From: Pyropia yezoensis | Taxonomy: Eukaryota; Rhodophyta; Bangiophyceae; Bangiales; Bangiaceae | Direction of reading: 5' to 3' | NCBI GenBank assembly: GCA_009829735.1 | Contig: CM020620.1 | Coordinates: forward strand, 13,885,420-13,949,419 | DNA: 64,000 nt | Notes under the pieces: model-generated | Databases searched by the model: none | What the model was told of the DNA's origin: nothing | The model's input: the letters and a program-made list of their open reading frames with translations, nothing else | Made by a program: the position numbers and the translations under genes | Part shown: one piece after another, positions 34,130 through 43,855 of the stretch | How the letters are laid out: every line of letters begins with the position of its first letter | Numbering within the stretch: the stretch's first letter is position 1

Positions 34130-35390
34130 TACCCTCACCCGCACTTGCCGACTCCATCACGGCCGGGCAGAGCGGGGGGGGGGGTGTGCCTGCTTTTTTT
34201 CCTCGCCGATGCCTGTCTGGGTGGGGGGGGGAGGGGGGACAGGGGGGGGGGGCTGTGCTTAAGCCTGTGCTTTTTTGCCTCGCCGCTGCCTGTCTAGGTT
34301 TGGAGGGGGTGGGCGGGGGGGGCAGGGGGGTTGTGCTCTTGCCAACGTTTTGTTGTCTTGCCGCTGCCTGTCTGGGTGCGGGGAGGAGGGGGGGGAGGGG
34401 GGGGGGTTGTGCTTTTGCCGACGTTTTTTTGCCTCGCCGCTGCCTGGCTGGGTGCGGGGGGGCTGGGGGACAGGGGGGGGGTGCTGTGCTTACGCCTGTG
34501 AATTTTTGCATGGCCACTGCCTGGCTGGGTTGGGGGGGGCTCGAAGACGGGGGGGGGGGGGCTGTGCTTTCGCCTGTGCTTTTTTGCTTCGCCGCTGCCT
34601 GTCTCGGCTTGGAGGGGGTGGGCGGGGGGGGCAGGGGGGTTGTGCTCTTGCCAACGTTTTGTTGTCTTGCCGCTGCCTGTCTGGGTGCGGGGAGGAGGGG
34701 GGGAGGGGGGGGGGTTGTGCTTTTGCCGACGTTTTTTTGCCTCGCCGCTGCCTGGTTGCGTGCGGGGGGGCTTGGGGACAGGGGGGGGGTGCTGTGCTTA
34801 CGCCTGTGCTTTTTTGCCTCGCCGCTGCCTGGCTGGGTGGGGGGGGGCTGGGGAACAGGGGGTGGGTGCTGTGCTTTCGTCGGCCCTTTTTTTGTCTCGC
34901 GGCTGCCTGTCTGGGTGGAGGAAGGAGGGGGGGAAGGAGGGGGGGGGTTCGTTTTCCGTCGCTTTTGCCTGGCCGCTGGCTGTCTGGGTAGTGGGGGAGG
35001 GGGGGGGGGGCCGCAATGTGCGCTTCTGTCAGCGCTTTTTTGCCCGGCCGCTGCCTGTCAGCGGGAGCGTGGGGATTCAGGAGGGGAAGAGGGTGTGCTC
35101 TTGCCGGCGCTTGTTTGCCTCACTGCTGCCTGTTTGGATGGGGGCGGGTGGCGGAGGTGGTGGGCGTGTGTTTCCCCCCCGGCGCCTTTTTGCCTCCCTG
35201 CTGCCTGTCTGGTCGGGGGTGGGAGGGGCGGGGGGGGTTATGCTTTCGCCGGCGCTTTTTTGACTCACCGCTGCCTGTCTGGGTGGGGGGGGGCTGGGGG
35301 AGGTGGGGCGGGGGGGGTGTCCTTTTGCCGGCGCTTTTTGCCTCGCCGCTGCCTGGCCGGGTGGGGGGGGGGGCGGAGTGCCCTTAGCCG
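34130..35390 (+). repeat. ~76-bp minisatellite with 4-unit higher-order repeat
   Basis: Units carry a conserved core TTTTTTGCCTCGCCGCTGCC + TGTCTGGGTG followed by a long G run and GTGCTTTTGCC. Successive GCCTG(T/G)CT landmarks fall at 34211, 34288, 34366, 34442, 34519, 34597, 34675, 34750, 34827, 34905, 34979, 35053, 35128, 35203, 35273 and 35351, so spacing is 70-78. The block starting at 34288 recurs 308-309 bases later (34597, 34675, 34750), showing a four-unit higher-order repeat. One plus-strand frame stays open for 498 codons (34018-35514), a Gly/Cys/Leu-rich periodic peptide. I doubt it is a protein. Confidence 0.85.
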
Positions 35391-35629
35391 AGTACCCTGC
35401 CTCGAGAACGTTTTGTGCGAGTGGTGTGAGGAAGGGGGGAGGAGATGCATGCAGCTAGGTCAAGGTCGGAAGCGGGTGCTGTTGTTTGTGGGGGTGGATG
35501 GGGGAAAGGGGTAAGAGTGGTTTTTACAGGAGATGACTGGTGGGTTATACCACCTGCTGCATACAAGGTGAGTGGGGCTGGGCGGGGGGGTTCTGGAGTC
35601 AAGAAGGGTAAGAAGGCGGGGGGCAGTCT

Positions 35630-37085
35630 TTAATTTCCAGGGGCTGATGCCTCGACTGTGCTGAGCAATTCTGCAGTGCCGAGGATGGCCTGCTCTCCGT
35701 CCTCAGCCGCAAACCATGACACAACTCCCTCTCGCACGTCGCCCGCACTCTCGCCGGAAAAATCGTCCTCACCCAGTGTTGTGCTGCGCAGCAGTGCAAG
35801 CACCGCCTCCACATCCTGACCAACAGAGTCAAACCCACCCGTATATTCTGCGTGAGCAGAAACAACAGACGCAGATATTGTCACAGGGAGAATCGTCGAC
35901 TTCAGCCAGCAATGCACAATGGATGCTGCCGTCATGCCCTCCCACTCGTTCCGAATGAGCTTGGCAGCATCTAGAAGGTGCGCTTGCCCCCCGACCGCCA
36001 AACCACAGTTCCTCGCAGGAGGCTCCCCTGACAAGGCAGGGGGGAGTACGGCAGCCACCATGTCTGCCTGCAGCTGCGCTCGGTCGTTTTCGCCCATATC
36101 GTCCTGCGTCCTCTCCATGGCAGGCTCCTTGGCGGGGCCATACCGCCGCACGATCTCCTCAAGTGTCGCAGGGGCGGCAGTGGAGGGCTCGATTGGTCGG
36201 GGTTGAGGCAGGGCGGGTGCTTGGGAAGAGGGGGCGGATGAGGAGGGAAAGGAGGGGGTGGGGGGCTGGGAAGGAGGGGGGGGGTATGGGGGGGGTTTGG
36301 GGAGGGGGGTTGGGGGGGGGCGACACGGGCCGGATGAGAGCGACAGGTTGGGCCCGTACAATAACGGCCAGCAGCCGCCGCTTGTAGCGCCGCTTTAACG
36401 CCGCAATTACACCGGCGTCCATGGGCTTGTACACGGCAGTCGTGTTAGGTGGCCGGAAAATGATGTCCACATCTGGCGCTGTCAACTCCACGTCATGCGT
36501 GGCTGAGTTGTCCATAATCAGCACGCACTTGGCTCCGCCATGGCGCCTCCGCACCGCCGGTAAAAAGACGGTTCTCCACCATTGCGCGTAAACATGCCCG
36601 TCCATCCACGCCTTCTTCTGCGAAAAATACGGGAGGGGGCAGGCATTGCCCTCACCCCTGAAGCAAAGGGGGACAGCAGCGGCGCCAATCATGGACACCG
36701 GCAGCTTGTGCGAGGCGGTGGCGTTGGTGCAAAGCACCAATGTCACGCGGTCCATGTGACGCATGGCCTTCGTCCCGCGAGCGCGCGTCCGCTGACTGCG
36801 AGGGATATAGGAGCTTGAACGAAGACACCGGTACCGCAAGCCCGTCTCGTAGATCCGCTCCGGAGGGTAGCCCTCCAGGCGGCGCCTGATCTCTGCTACG
36901 GCGGCTGCGGCGGCAGCCAGGTTGACCGCCCCCGCCTGGCCATGCATAGCCACATTGCATATGTTGTGCCGCTTGAGGAAAAGCCATTGCTGGAAGAGAA
37001 CTCCATGATGGACATATCTGCCGCTATAATGCTGGCCGCCTCTTGCAGCAATGCCATTGTGATAGGTATGCGCCGATGGCCCAGG
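35630..37085 (-). pseudogene. pogo/Tigger-like transposase, 3' part (C-terminal half), split by retrotransposon
   Basis: Read on the minus strand from 37085, this continues the protein started at 53705-53188. It covers the rest of the CENP-B-type DNA-binding domain (RRIPITMALLQEAA, then WLFLKRHNIC after a frame change near 37000). The DDE_1 catalytic domain follows: LIMDNSATH, IIFRPPNTTAVYKPMDAGVI, RRYKRRLL. The motif that should carry the first catalytic Asp (N-x-DETG) reads RIYETGLRYR, so that Asp is missing. The frame changes again in a Pro-coding C/G tract near 36300. The final 240 codons form a C-terminal domain (AAKLIRNEWEG, IVHCWLKS, SWFAAEDGEQ) shared with the fragment at 6825-7268. 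It was therefore probably inactive apart from the insertion as well. Confidence 0.85.
37081..37085. repeat. Target-site duplication CCAGG (left)
   Basis: CCAGG directly precedes LTR1. An identical CCAGG follows LTR3 at 53183-53187. Together they show that the whole triple-LTR array occupies a single insertion site. Confidence 0.95.
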
Positions 37086-37656
37086 TGTAGCATCCCTGGC
37101 CCCGACTTGGCGCCGACCCGGGACTACAACCAGAGGGCACCAGGTGCCAGAACACGCCCGCCGTGTGGTGATGGTTGGCGGCCGTGGCCCGTGCCCGGCA
37201 CTGGGATGCGGTGGACTACGCTATCCACACGTGAGAGAGGGATTTCTGATGGGGTTTTGCATACTTGTGAGGGACTTGATTTGAGAGAAATTGAGTGTGA
37301 GATTAGTGAGTGGGAATAGAATTAGTAGTGATAGTGGCCCCCGACCTGACGAGGTTAGACTCGGGTCGGGGCCACTCGGGGTTATGGGGGGGCTACCTGG
37401 CCAACGTGCCGAGGCTCCCCCAGATGCACGTTAAGAGGGACAGCGAGGCGCCCTTGGCCCGCGCCCTCAGGAAAAAGACAACTGCGCGTTTGCTTTCCTC
37501 TTCCCCGTGTGCACTACCGTGCGTATCTGTTTGCTCTGCGAGCAGGCACGTGAGGCAACAGGCATACCATTCTCGTAGTTCCCCTTTCTGTGTTACCTGT
37601 CCCTTTCCCCCGAGGGATATTGACACGTGTCTGAGAGGATCGAGTTTTATACCACA
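37086..37656 (+). repeat. LTR1 (571 bp)
   Basis: Begins TGTAGCATCC and ends ATACCACA, bounded on the left by the target duplication. A 42-base hairpin (37334-37375) is conserved in all LTRs. It differs from LTR2 and from LTR3 at two positions each by eye. Confidence 0.95.
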
Positions 37657-37660
37657 TACT

Positions 37661-37678
37661 TGGTGGAGCAGCAGGGGA
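37661..37678 (+). promoter_or_regulatory. Probable primer-binding site
   Basis: Starting a few bases after LTR1, TTGGTGGAGCAGCAGGGG could pair with a tRNA 3' end (…CACCA). The tRNA identity cannot be settled without a tRNA set from the same genome. The same sequence follows LTR2. Confidence 0.5.
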
Positions 37679-37868
37679 CTGTCGGAGTGTTTGAGAGGAG
37701 ACATTTGGGAGCAGCGTTTGGGTTGTTCCTGTTCTGTCTTTTTCTGTGGTTTGGGAATTATTTTCACCCGTTCACGGGAATCCCATTCCTGGCTCTCCAA
37801 CCCCTCTCTTGTGGTCTTGCGATCTTTGGACACGCAGGCAACTGGACTGTGGCTGTCAAGAGACCAAC

Positions 37869-38336
37869 ATGGCTACCCTCCCTGGCACGACGGTGCCCGA
37901 AGGGGTAGACCCCGCGTCCCTTGACGCATCCCTGGTCACCGCGGGGGACGGTGCCCAACCCGGCGTTCTCCCTACGGGTGAAGCAGACCTGGGTGTGACA
38001 TCCGGTAGCGGACTGGAGTCTACAGGCGGCCAAGCACCTCCTGCTCCCGTTCCTCCGGCTGTTCCTCCTGTGGGAGCCACCCCGGGGTCAACGGCGTTTG
38101 AGTCCGCTCGCAGCAGACGTCTCCCTCCTGTCGGTTCTACTCCTCAACCTCCAGCGATAGCCCCTCGTGTGTTTACTTCTGGACCCACACATGGCAGCTG
38201 GGTGTATAGACCTCTTCCTGTGGGCACTAGCAGTGCCAGAGGCACCGCTGTGACTGGTTCTACGGGTCTCCCTGAGACCTCGACTCCTGGAACCGGCCAA
38301 GCTTCCCCTTGCATCCTATGGGGCAAGGAGCTCTAA
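37869..38336 (+). CDS. gag: gag N-terminal frame (copy A)
   Basis: 155 codons from ATG 37869 (MATLPGTTVPEGV), Pro/Ser/Gly/Thr-rich, ending LWGKEL-stop. The gag body continues in the +1 frame, overlapping this end. The codons after it read as an Arg-rich and Ser-rich stretch leading into the capsid-like region. The identical break is present in copy B (45632-46099). It is either a programmed +1 shift or an old inherited frameshift. Confidence 0.6.
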   Translation: MATLPGTTVPEGVDPASLDASLVTAGDGAQPGVLPTGEADLGVTSGSGLESTGGQAPPAPVPPAVPPVGATPGSTAFESARSRRLPPVGSTPQPPAIAPRVFTSGPTHGSWVYRPLPVGTSSARGTAVTGSTGLPETSTPGTGQASPCILWGKEL

Positions 38337-39624
38337 GACCGGTAACCGGAGCAGCCGGAGGCGTCGGCGTCGTCGCCGTCGCTCTAGCACCAGCGAGACC
38401 AGTTCCTCCAGCTCTGAGGAGGGATATGACTGGGATGCATCTCCCGGTCCCACCCGGCGCAGGCTAGTCGAGTTTGACTTCCCTGCCCACCAAGTGGGAG
38501 ATGCCACCCTGAACAAGGTCACGTATTGGGGTAACTACCGGCTGGAGAACCAAGACCAAGGTTACACCCGGAAGATGGCCAAGAAGATGGCATCCCTGAA
38601 CCGGCGAATGCAGCCGAGCTTCGGGGGACATCCTAAGTTTTCCGGGAAGAGACCGGCGCTTCTCTTTGCCTTCCTGCGCCGGTTTGTCAAGGCATGCAAT
38701 GACAACGATGTGTCCGAGGGCAAGGCTCTCTACCTCCTGGTTAACTTCATGACCGGAGAAGCGGAACAGCGGTTTGCACAGGTTCTACCAGACTCTGCCG
38801 GACACATTGTCGGGCGTACCGTTGGGAGTTATCCGGAGGCGGTCAACTGGCTCCTGTCCAGCTACGCTGACGCGGACTCCCTACGTAAAGCAGTCGGCAG
38901 GCTGAACCGGGCAACCATGGAGAGACAAGAGACTCCAGAGGCCTTCGCCCGTCGTGTCCGGGAGATGAGCGAGGCTTGTGGCAACGTTTACCCTGAGGAC
39001 AGGCTCAAGATGATTTTCTCGGAAGGGCTTCCTGAATATCTTCAAGTGGATGCGGAGAACTACAACCAGGAACATCAAGAACATACCTTCCAGCAGTTGA
39101 TGGCCTACACCCAGGGCAAGTACCGGCAAGCCAGGGCCCTCCAAGCTCCCATGGTATCAACCCCCAAGCCGTTGTCGCGAGTTCGTCCCGGACCCGACAA
39201 GTATAAGGGAGGTGATAGCCCTGTACCGGTACTCGCAGTTGGCGAGGCCTCACCCGTGGGGTCAGGGGACAAGTGAGGCGGCTTCGTTTCTAAGGAGCAA
39301 CCTTCCCTGGTCGCTCCCAAGCAGGTCAAGAACCAGCGGTTCCGGTCTTGCTGGCTGTGCCAGAAGGAGGACCACCAGTCCTACCAGTGCCCGACCATTC
39401 CCAAGGATCTCCAGGAGAAACTCAAGCGTCAGGGACTGGTGTTTGCAAAGGCGGTCAACTGGGCTGACCGGCGAGCACCCTCCAAGATGGACAAGGCACA
39501 GGTACACGCAATCCGAGTGGCAACCTTACAGAGCATCACGGAGGCTCTGGCAAGGGAAGCTCCTACGGACTTTGACCTGGAGACCGAAACCTCTCAGGAC
39601 TCTTCGGACCCGGGAAACGAGTAG
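38337..39624 (+). pseudogene. gag: gag body: capsid-like domain and CCHC zinc knuckle, with in-frame TGA (copy A)
   Basis: One frame encodes an Arg/Ser-rich stretch, then a retrotransposon gag/capsid-like helical domain (e.g. FSGKRPALLFAFLRRFVKAC, MTGEAEQRFAQVL, ETPEAFARRVREM). A TGA at 39274-39276 follows. The same frame then continues with the zinc knuckle CWLCQKEDHQSYQC (C-x2-C-x4-H-x4-C) and ends at TAG 39622-39624. Copy B (46100-47387) is identical. The stop between capsid and zinc knuckle would truncate Gag unless it is read through. Confidence 0.75.
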
Positions 39625-39752
39625 GGCAGGCGCTCTCCCCGAGTGTCTTCCCGAATCTCCAACGGCAGGGTGCTTCTACCCGTTCTCCCCTTGCGTGCCG
39701 GGAGAAAGGACGGCAGTTACCTGCTCAACTGGTAGCCGCCTGGACACCCTGT

Positions 39753-40470
39753 TTGTTCAAGGGGACCTTGCTCGTCCTGCGTAAGGAAAACGTCAAGATT
39801 AATGCTCGTATGCGTGTGGGGGATAGCCTCCCCCAAGCTGTTCGCCGGTGGTTGACACGGGAGCCGGACCAAGCGTCATCACTGAAACCTGTTACCTCCG
39901 GGCTGGGGTCGACATGCCTGGAGAGCGCCTACCAAAACCCACATTGTCGACGCATCAGGTCGAACCCTACGACCGCTGGGCCGCCTTCCCGTCGCCATCT
40001 ATGTCAACAATGAACCAATGCTTTTTCCCTTTCAAGTAGTCAAGACCCTATCAGTCCCCCTTATCCTAGGCTGGGACTTCCAGAAGCAGCATGTCAAGAG
40101 CATCCTACCCGGAGAAGGGAAGGTGCAGTTCAACCATGGGTTTGTGTCACCGGTATTGGAGCATCTGGACGCCAAGGTTCGTGTAGCCAAGAACAAGAGG
40201 GAACACATCCCACCCTCTACCTTGACTCTCTTCAAACCGGTGCTCCTACCTCCTCGCTCGGAGACCAAGGTTCAAGTAACGACCCGGATTGCAGGTCAAT
40301 GCCTGATCTACGGGCGTAAGGAATTTCTGGCAAAACACCGGTTATACTTGGCCCACGGACATCCCAAGAAGGTAGAAAGGCACACCCCGTTCTCGGTGCT
40401 GATCTTCAACGTGAGCCGGAAGCCAATAACCCTCGCCAAGGGCACCCGAGTTGGTACAGCAGAGCCTTAG
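39753..40470 (+). pseudogene. pro: Aspartic protease region, frameshifted (copy A)
   Basis: The active-site signature VVDTGAGPSVI lies near 39848-39880 in one frame. Sequence just before it (KINARMRVGDSL) and after it (NNEPMLFPFQVVKTLSVPLILGWDFQ, up to TAG 40468-40470) lies in other frames. At least two frame changes therefore break the protease. LILGWDF matches the flap-distal I-L-G-x-D/N-F part of gypsy proteases. Copy B (47516-48233) has the same breaks and one substitution (Phe to Val) near its end. Confidence 0.7.
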
Positions 40471-40488
40471 CGGGGGTCCGCCCGTGTT

Positions 40489-43400
40489 ATGAGCAAGGAA
40501 GACCTCTTAAACCTGCAACAAGAGCTGGCATCCAACTTGACGGCCTTAGACGTACCTCCGAAACAAGAGCAGGCTGGCAGCGCTACTCCGAAGCCCGAAC
40601 AAGCACCACCCGGGATGCCGAAGGTCAAACAAGAAAATGTCCCTCCCGACTTGAAGGAGGCACTGGAGAAGCTTCTCCAGGAATATCGGCACCTGTGGTC
40701 GGGAGAGCTGGGCAAGATGGACGCCACTCTACACCGGATTCAACTCAAGCCGGAAGCTCAGCCAGTACACCTGCAACCATACCGGGCTGGACCTCATCGC
40801 CGGGATGAGATTGAGAAGCAGGTTAACAAGATGCTCAAGATGGATGTTATCGAGCCGTCTGATGGCGAGTGGGCCTTCCCGGTGGTAGTCGTCCCGAAAC
40901 CTGGCAGTCACTTCCGTTTCTGCGTTGACTACAGGCGCCTGAACGAGATGACCATCAAGGATGTATACCCGATACCCCGGATGGATGATTGCATCGACTT
41001 TCTTGGTGATGCCACCCTCTTCTCGACGCTGGATTGCAATGCCGGTTACTGGCAGATCCCTCTGGCTGACGAGGACAAGGACAAGACCACCTTCACGTGC
41101 CACCTGGGACTATTCCGGTGCAAGCGTCTTCCTTTTGGTCTCACCAATGCTCCGGCCACCTTCCAAAGAGCCATCGACACCATCCTGTCGGGGCTAAGGT
41201 GGAGAACATGTTTGGTCTACCTGGACGACATTATAGTTTTCTCCAAGACCCCAGCGGAACACCTGGAGCACCTTCGAGAGGTCCTGGCCCTCCTGTCCAA
41301 GGCTGGAGTTACCCTCAAGGCCGAGAAGTGCCACCGGTTTGAGACTGAGGTGGAGTACCTGGGGCACGTGCTGAGTCCGGGGGAGCTCCGAGTCAATGAG
41401 AAGAACATCAAGGCCCTCCGGCATGCACGGCAACCTAAAACCCAGACGGAACTCAAGAGTTTCCTGGGTATGTGCAACGTCTACCGCCGGTTCGTACGGG
41501 ACTATGCTCTGATTGCCCGGCCATTGACCAAGCTCACCAGCAAGAAGCTTCCCGCACAACTCCCGGTGTTCGACGAGAAGCAGACCGCGGCCTTCGAAGA
41601 GCTCAAGAAGCGCCTGACCACCACTCCAGTACTGGCGTTACCCAAGCGGGAGGGCCAGTTTGTTCTGGAGACTGATGCCTGTGGTGTCCAGGTGGGGTGC
41701 TCACTACTCCAGCAGCAACCTGATGGGCACTTCCTCCCGATAGGCTACTACAGTCGCGTCCTGACTCCAGCCGAGAAGAATTATTCCACGACGGAGCGCG
41801 AGTGCTTGGCGGTCGTGTGTGCTTGCTTCCTGTTACGTCCATATCTTGAAGGACAAGAGTTCCTCATCCGGACAGACCACGCCAGCCTAAGGTGGCTGCT
41901 ATGTATGGACAGCAGCCAAGGAAGGGTCGCCCGGTGGCGCTTACGCCTTTCGGAGTTCAAGTACAAGGTGTGCACCAGAGCAGGGAGGGAGCACCACTGC
42001 GCCCACACCATGTCCCGGCTGGAGACTCCTGCAGCCGACACCGGTCCTATTCCGGAGGAAATACCTTGCTTCATCCTCCCGAATGTTGGACGTGGCTGGC
42101 ATGCTCCCCTGTATGAGACACCTGAAGCTCATCAACCGGTGACCATTCACCGGATGCTGGAGGCACAACTGACAGATCCTCAATGCTTGGAGCTTCGCCA
42201 CCAAATGGACCTGAACCGGAACAGTCGTTTCTCCGAGTCTACAGATGGACTCCTGGTACGGGTGTCACCCTTCGATGGGGCAACTCAAGTCTACGTACCC
42301 CGAAGTCTGCGAGCTGACATCCTACGCCTGGAGCACTCGTCTCCCCAGGCCGGACATCCTGGCATCAATCGGATGTATGCTTCAATGCGACGACATTACT
42401 ACTGGGAAACCATGGCCAGCGACGTCCATAAGCACCTGGAGGCTTGTGTTTCTTGTGAAAGGAACCGGTTGTCCCAGAGGAAGAAGACTTCTAAGCTACG
42501 CCTGTTCCCGGCGGCGGAGCCCTTTGCAAGCTTAAGCATGGACATCCTGGGGCCCCTATCTGAAACATCCAGCGGCAACATATACCTGCTCATCATTTGT
42601 GACCGGTTCTCCAAGTTTACTCGAGCAATCCCGCTGAGGACCATTACGGCTCTGGATGTCACGTCAGCCTTCTGCGAGTACTGGATAGCTGCCTATGGCC
42701 CTCCAGACTCCGTCTTAACAGACAATGGCCCCCAGTTTGCACCCCTGTTCTTCCAAGGAGTCTGTGACCTGATGGGCATCAAGAACTTGTTCACCACGAC
42801 GTACCACCCGCAAACGAACGGCCAGGTGGAACGATTCAACCGGACCCTAGTGGATATGCTACGGCACTACGTGGAAGAGCACCAAGAAGACTGGGATGAG
42901 CTCCTGGCTGTCCTTACTCTAGCCTACAACTCCCGAGTTCACCGGACAACGGGGGTCGCTCCACTCGACTTTGTCACCCCAAGGCGGCTGACCAACTTCT
43001 CCCTGGAAAGAATACCAGACGGTCTCCAGCCTGCATTGAAGTCAGGTCCCAAGGCCAAGGATGAGTTCCTGGAACAACTGAAGCTCCTGCTCCCCAGAGT
43101 CAAGGAGTCAATCTCAAAGACCCAAGAGCGATACAAGCGGGACTATGACAAGGGAGTCCGGGAAAAGAACAAGGAACTGGGTGGTGCCGACTGGGTTTTT
43201 GTGGACAACCAGAGCAAGACCCGGGGGAAGCTGGACTCTAAGACGGATGGACCTTATGAGATCCTGAATACGGATGGCTGGACCTTCCTTCTAGACGTGG
43301 ATGGCTCCCCGTACCGGGTGAGCAGCGACCATGTCACCCGAGCTCCACCGCCAAGCAAACGGGACTTGACCCGGCGCAAGCGGGCCGCAGTACCCTGGCT

Positions 43401-43710
43401 ATCCCAAGAAGAAGGCGGGGAATATGTCTACGTCGAGTTTGTCGACCATGCCTGGAGAGACGGGCGCTTGTACCTGCGAGTACGCTGGTTCGGTTTTAAC
43501 CCGGCAGATGTTACCTGGGAACCCTCAAACCGGTTACCCATCGCGGACGTCTGCGCCTACACGCGACGGAACGGGATTGAGGGCACTCCGGTGGCCAGAG
43601 CCGGCAAGATCCTGGAGTCGGACTCGGAGGAGGACCAGGAGGACGGGGCCGATCAAGACCCTCAGGACGAGCCGAGCTCACCCGCAACGGATGCGGAACA
43701 AGAGGATTGA
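40489..43710 (+). CDS. pol: Pol polyprotein: RT, RNase H, integrase, chromodomain (copy A)
   Basis: This 1,073-codon frame is intact. RT has RFCVDYRRLNE, LPFGLTNAPATFQR and the catalytic YLDD (residues 244-247). RNase H follows (VLETDACG, YSTTERECLAVV, RTDHASL). Its last catalytic Asp is His506 in this copy (CAHTMSRL against CADTMSRL in copy B), which should disable it. Trp444 of a conserved AVVWA motif is Cys here. Integrase shows the HHCC finger (HPGIN ... CVSC) and a DD35E triad: Asp685 (SMDILGP), Asp745 (LTDNGPQ) and Glu781 (GQVERFN). A chromodomain-like module (about 979-1030, YVEFVDHAW...LRVRWFGF...VTWEP) ends the protein before an acidic tail. The ATG lies 18 bases after the TAG ending the protease frame, in the same phase. 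Confidence 0.93.
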   Translation: MSKEDLLNLQQELASNLTALDVPPKQEQAGSATPKPEQAPPGMPKVKQENVPPDLKEALEKLLQEYRHLWSGELGKMDATLHRIQLKPEAQPVHLQPYRAGPHRRDEIEKQVNKMLKMDVIEPSDGEWAFPVVVVPKPGSHFRFCVDYRRLNEMTIKDVYPIPRMDDCIDFLGDATLFSTLDCNAGYWQIPLADEDKDKTTFTCHLGLFRCKRLPFGLTNAPATFQRAIDTILSGLRWRTCLVYLDDIIVFSKTPAEHLEHLREVLALLSKAGVTLKAEKCHRFETEVEYLGHVLSPGELRVNEKNIKALRHARQPKTQTELKSFLGMCNVYRRFVRDYALIARPLTKLTSKKLPAQLPVFDEKQTAAFEELKKRLTTTPVLALPKREGQFVLETDACGVQVGCSLLQQQPDGHFLPIGYYSRVLTPAEKNYSTTERECLAVVCACFLLRPYLEGQEFLIRTDHASLRWLLCMDSSQGRVARWRLRLSEFKYKVCTRAGREHHCAHTMSRLETPAADTGPIPEEIPCFILPNVGRGWHAPLYETPEAHQPVTIHRMLEAQLTDPQCLELRHQMDLNRNSRFSESTDGLLVRVSPFDGATQVYVPRSLRADILRLEHSSPQAGHPGINRMYASMRRHYYWETMASDVHKHLEACVSCERNRLSQRKKTSKLRLFPAAEPFASLSMDILGPLSETSSGNIYLLIICDRFSKFTRAIPLRTITALDVTSAFCEYWIAAYGPPDSVLTDNGPQFAPLFFQGVCDLMGIKNLFTTTYHPQTNGQVERFNRTLVDMLRHYVEEHQEDWDELLAVLTLAYNSRVHRTTGVAPLDFVTPRRLTNFSLERIPDGLQPALKSGPKAKDEFLEQLKLLLPRVKESISKTQERYKRDYDKGVREKNKELGGADWVFVDNQSKTRGKLDSKTDGPYEILNTDGWTFLLDVDGSPYRVSSDHVTRAPPPSKRDLTRRKRAAVPWLSQEEGGEYVYVEFVDHAWRDGRLYLRVRWFGFNPADVTWEPSNRLPIADVCAYTRRNGIEGTPVARAGKILESDSEEDQEDGADQDPQDEPSSPATDAEQED

Positions 43711-43855
43711 GAAGAAGGGAACGGGTATATCAAGGAAAACACGCAATGCAAGCATGGAACAATCAAGGAAAACAAGCACCCGCTCGAGCAACCCTTCTCT
43801 CCGCCTCTTCCCTCCTCACTTCCCCCAAGACTCTCACCCTCCTTGCCTCCAAGTA

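Noticed and set aside
40729..42662. Short minus-strand frames inside pol (121-124 codons)
   Set aside because: Shadows of the conserved RT and integrase coding frame.
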